From contig VZQC01012285.1 of assembly GCA_009823505.1 (NCBI GenBank), positions 204,333 to 268,332 on the forward strand: 64,000 bases of DNA. Reading direction: 5' to 3'. Below, one piece after another: positions 60,556 to 64,000 of the stretch. The translations under genes and the position numbers were made by a program. How positions within the stretch are numbered: position 1 is the stretch's first letter; each line of letters starts with the position of its first letter. This DNA comes from Rhizomys pruinosus (taxonomy: Eukaryota > Chordata > Mammalia > Rodentia > Spalacidae). Under the pieces are notes generated by a model. That model did no database searches, had not been told where the DNA came from, and saw only the letters and a program-made list of their open reading frames with translations.

Positions 60556-61687
60556 TTGTAGGATAATTCCATACCAAGCTCTACCAACCATGTGGGAGAT
60601 TTCTATGGTGGGATCCCCCTGGGGGTGACCCAGGACACAGATCTTAGAGGAACAATTGCAGACCTATTCAGAGAAATCAAAGAATATAAAGAACAAGTCA
60701 GAGAACTAAGGAGAGAGAATGAAAAACTCAAGAAGGACATAGAGGGAGACAATGACAAACTTCAGAAAGAACTAAAGGGAAGGAATGAAAAACTCAAGAA
60801 AGAACTAGAAGGAGAAAATGACAAACTACGGAAGGAAGTGGAAACACTGAAAAAGGAAACTGACCAGGAAAGCAAGGAGCTACAAGAAGAGAGTGAGATT
60901 CTCCAAAAGGAAGTGGAAATACTAAAGAAATCACAGGATGAAATGAAAAAGGAAATAGAACACTCATCCAATCAAGAGGAAAGGATTGGAAAAAGCATCC
61001 AAAATAGAATGGAGGAAGCAGAACAAAGAATATCAGACCTGGAAGATAACAGAGAACAACTAAAAAACTCAAGTAAAGATTATGAAAAATTTAAAAATAT
61101 ACAAAAGTGGAACAGCCAGGAAATATGGGACACTATGAAAAGATCAAACCTCTGTATCATAGGAATAGAGGAAGGAGAAGAATCCCAAGAGAATGGTATT
61201 TATCAGGTCTTCAACAGAATAATAGATGAAAATTTCCCCAAACTAAAAAAAGATAAACCCATACAAATACAAGAAGCACATAGAACACCAAACAGACAAG
61301 ATCAGAAAAGAAACTCCCCACGCCATATCATAGTTAAAATGCTAGACGCCCAAAACAAAGACAAAATTCTGAAAGCCACAAGAGAAAAACAAGTTACATA
61401 TAAAGGGAAACATCAGAATTACAACTGACTTCTCACTGCAAGCTATGAAAGCAAGAAGAACCTGGAGCAAAGCATTCCCAGTGTTAAAGGACTATAGATG
61501 CCAACCCAAATTACTATAGCCAGCAAAAATGTCAATTATAGTTGAAGGAGAGAGAAAAATCTTCCATAACATAAACAAAATGATAGAATACATGTCCAGA
61601 AAACCAACCCTTCAGAAAATACTTGAAGCAATTCAAAGGACAGAAGAAAGGAGCAACTATTCCCAGGCACCTAGAAAGAGAAATTAA
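60556..61687 (+). pseudogene. L1 ORF1 (RNA-binding coiled-coil protein), damaged
   Basis: L1 ORF1 proteins are trimeric nucleic-acid chaperones that coat L1 RNA. The frame is open from about 60559 to 61428 but has no ATG at its start; ATACCAAGC near 60570 may be a decayed ATG. A long coiled coil (about 60660-61060) contains four 11-residue repeats. The RRM/C-terminal part follows with KMLDAQNKDKILKATREK. A 2-base loss near 61410 shifts the frame. The other frame then continues to MKARRTWSKAFPVLKDYRC, meets TAG at 61517-61519 in place of an expected Tyr, and ends at TAA 61685-61687. Confidence 0.85.
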
Positions 61688-61705
61688 TAAAAACATAACT
61701 GCAAG

Positions 61706-61955
61706 GGGCTGGAGAGATGGCCTAGTGGTTGAGAGCACCAATTGCTCTTGCAGAGGACCTAGGTTTGATTCCCAGCATCCACATGGCAGCTGAGAACCGT
61801 GTTTGACTCCAGTTCCTTGGGAATCCTACGCCCTCCTCTGATCTCCATGGCATTGCACGACACGAGTGCACAGACCTGCATGCAGACAGTACATTCATAC
61901 ACATAAAAAATAAATAAATAAAATTTTTAAAAAGATTAAAAAAAAAATAAGTGCA
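61706..61955 (+). repeat. B2/B3-type SINE in the L1 inter-ORF spacer
   Basis: GGGGCTGGAGAGATGGCCTA start, full body, A-rich tail. It inserted after the L1 and separates ORF1 from ORF2. Confidence 0.93.
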
Positions 61956-62007
61956 GAAGTAGAAACCGAGACTAAAAACGCAAATGGATAAGGTGAAAGG
62001 AAGCAAC

Positions 62008-64000
62008 ATGCATCTTTCAACCTTAAATATTAATGGACTAAACTCCCCAGTCAAAAGACTTAGATTGGGAGATTGGATTAGGAAACAAAACCCATCTGTA
62101 TGCTGTCTACAAGAAACCCATCTCACTCCCAAAGATAGTCACTAACCTAAGGTGAAGGGACAGAAAAAATATATTTCAAGAAAATGGTAACAAAAAGAAA
62201 GCAGATGTTGCTATTTTAATAACAGACAAAATAGACTTCAAAGTCAAAGAAATCAGAAGAGACAAAGAGGGCCATTACATCTTTATCAAAGGAACAATTG
62301 ACCATAAAGATTTCACAATCATGAATATATATGCACCAAACTTTATAAAGACAATTCTCCAGGACCTCAAGTCACAGATTAACCCCAATACGCTCATAAT
62401 AGGGGACTTCAGTAGCCCACTGAGCCCTTTGGACAGGTCAACAGGACAAAGAATAAACAGAGAGTCATCTGAACTGAACGATATGATACACCAAATGGAC
62501 ATCACAGACATCTACCGAATATTCCACCCTAAGACCAGAGAATACACTTTCTACTCAGCACCCCATGGAACATTCTCCAAAATCAACCACATACTGGGAC
62601 ACAGAAGAAACCTCCACAAATACAAAAAGACTGAAATAATTTCATGCATTCTATCAGACCACAGTGCAATAAAGCTTATTATCAACACCAGGATAAGCCT
62701 TAAAAGAACACATGGAGACTAAACAACACACTCTTGAACAATGAATAGGTCAAGGAAGAGATAAAGAAAGAAATAAAAACATTCTTAGAATTGAATGAAC
62801 AATGATAATACAACAGAACAAAACCTATGGGATACCTTAAAAGCAGTCCTAAGAGGGAAGTTTATAGCCCTGGGTGCCTACATTAGAAAAATAGAAAGAG
62901 CACAAGTGAATAATCTTAACACTGCAGCTAAAAGCACTCAAGAGACAACAACAGATGAACCCTAAATGCAACAGACAGGAAGAAATAAAAAAATCAGAAC
63001 AGAAATCAATGAAATAGAAACAAAGAAAACAACATAAAAAATCAATGAATCCAAAAGTTGGTTCTTTGAAAGAATAAATAAGATAGACAGACCTCTAGCC
63101 CAGTTAACCAAAAGAAAGAAGGAACAACTCCAAATCAATACAATCCATGATGAAAAGGGAAATATCACAACAGACAATGAAAAGATCCAGAAAATCATAT
63201 GGGAATACTTCAAAAACCTATACTCTACCAAGTTTGAATACCTAGAAGTAATGGATGAATATCTGAAATCCTGGAATCACCAAAGCTTAACTAAGAAGAG
63301 ATCGACAGCCTAAATAGACCAATAATATATGAAGAAATTGAAGATGTAATAAGAAACCTCCCAACTACAAAAAGCCCAGGCCTAGATGATTTCATGGCAG
63401 AATTCTATAAAACATTTCAAAAAGACCTACAACCATTATTACTGAAATTGTTTAGAAGGATACAGAGGGAATTCTCCCAAATTCCTTCTATGAAGCCAGC
63501 ATGACTCTATTACCAAAACCAGGCAAAGATACAACCAAAAAAGAGAACTATACACCCATCTCTCTAATGAACACAGATGCCAAAATTCTAAACAGGATAC
63601 TGGCAAATCGCATACAGACCCACATCAAGAAGATCATCCATCATGACCAAGTTGGATTCATACCAGAGATGCAGGGATGGTTCAACATAAGAAAGGCAAT
63701 AAATATCATCAAACGTATAAATGGACTGAAAGAAAAAAACCATACTATCATCTCAATTGATGCAGAAAAAGCCTTTGACAAAATCCAGCATCCCTTCATG
63801 CTTAAAGTCCTAGAAGGAATTGGATTGGAGGGATCATTCCTCAATGTAATCAAAGCCATATACAGGAAACCCACAGCCAATATCATCCTAAATGGGGAAA
63901 TGACAGAAACATTCCCTTTAAAGGTAGGAACTTGGCAAGGCTGCCCCCTGTCACCACTCCTCTTCAATATAGTGCTTGAAACACTTGCTAGAGCAATAAG
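62008..64000 (+). pseudogene. L1 ORF2 (endonuclease-reverse transcriptase), broken, partial
   Basis: Starts ATG CAT CTT, giving MHLSTLNINGLNSPVKRLRL, the usual L1 ORF2 opening. Endonuclease parts visible are NINGLNSP, LQETHL, NIYAPNFIKTILQDLKSQIN, GDFS (GDFN is usual, so a catalytic Asn is Ser) and ILSDHSAIKL. The reverse transcriptase begins with [17 protein letters not shown] and [17 protein letters not shown] near 63905-63990. Breaks include TAA in DSH-stop-PK (about 62143), a frameshift near 62170, another near 62708, and stops in the 62.8-63.3 kb region. Confidence 0.85.

Larger units (their letters stand above)
60400..64000 (+). mobile_element. L1 retrotransposon, 5' part and ORF1/ORF2 to window edge
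   Basis: Contains ORF1 (about 60556-61687), an inter-ORF spacer with a SINE, and ORF2 from 62008 into the reverse transcriptase at 64000. The exact 5' border is not visible; 60400 is approximate. It lies in a C7 intron opposite to C7 transcription. Confidence 0.85.

Noticed and set aside
60762..61072. Minus-strand Ser/Phe-rich frames
   Set aside because: Antisense shadows of the L1 ORF1 coiled-coil region.

Overview
The window looks like nuclear DNA from a muroid-type rodent that is not Mus or Rattus. It is packed with B1-type (7SL-derived) and B2/B3-type (tRNA-derived) SINEs, L1 elements and long simple repeats. The SINE sequences differ consistently from the mouse consensus; a mole-rat or bamboo-rat type lineage is only a guess. 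Coding DNA is a few percent of the window and lies in short spliced exons, so most long open frames are SINE, L1 or simple-repeat artefacts.

Two host genes converge, as in the mammalian MROH2B-C7-C6 neighbourhood. On the + strand, about 1.8-11.1 kb, nine recognisable exons encode the C-terminal part of the HEAT-repeat protein MROH2B. They carry four in-frame stops, two frameshifts and two damaged splice sites, so the locus is read as a unitary pseudogene. On the - strand, 58.8 kb down to 35.3 kb, lie the last seven coding exons of complement component C7: second thrombospondin repeat, two CCP/sushi modules, two factor-I modules, stop codon and poly(A) signal. All seven are open and phase-compatible. 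The upstream C7 exons lie beyond the right edge.

The roughly 24 kb between the two 3' ends (11.1-35.3 kb) holds no gene I can recognise. It is built from SINEs, old MaLR-like LTRs, other rodent repeats and a group of unusual retrocopies. Copies at 4.3-5.95 kb (inside an MROH2B intron), 13.7-15.1 kb and 23.5-25.7 kb have target-site duplications and share an L1-like 3' end. Two are inverted in the twin-priming pattern. One lacks a 740-base GT...AG segment that the others keep, as if its template RNA had been spliced. Unidentified coding-like fragments are joined to or lie beside this family.

The right edge (about 60.4-64 kb) is a + strand L1 inside a C7 intron. It has a damaged ORF1 containing four 11-residue coiled-coil repeats and a broken ORF2 that runs off the window in the reverse-transcriptase domain. 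C7 introns also hold a minisatellite of about 0.94 kb (50.4-51.3 kb) and several long purine-rich microsatellites.
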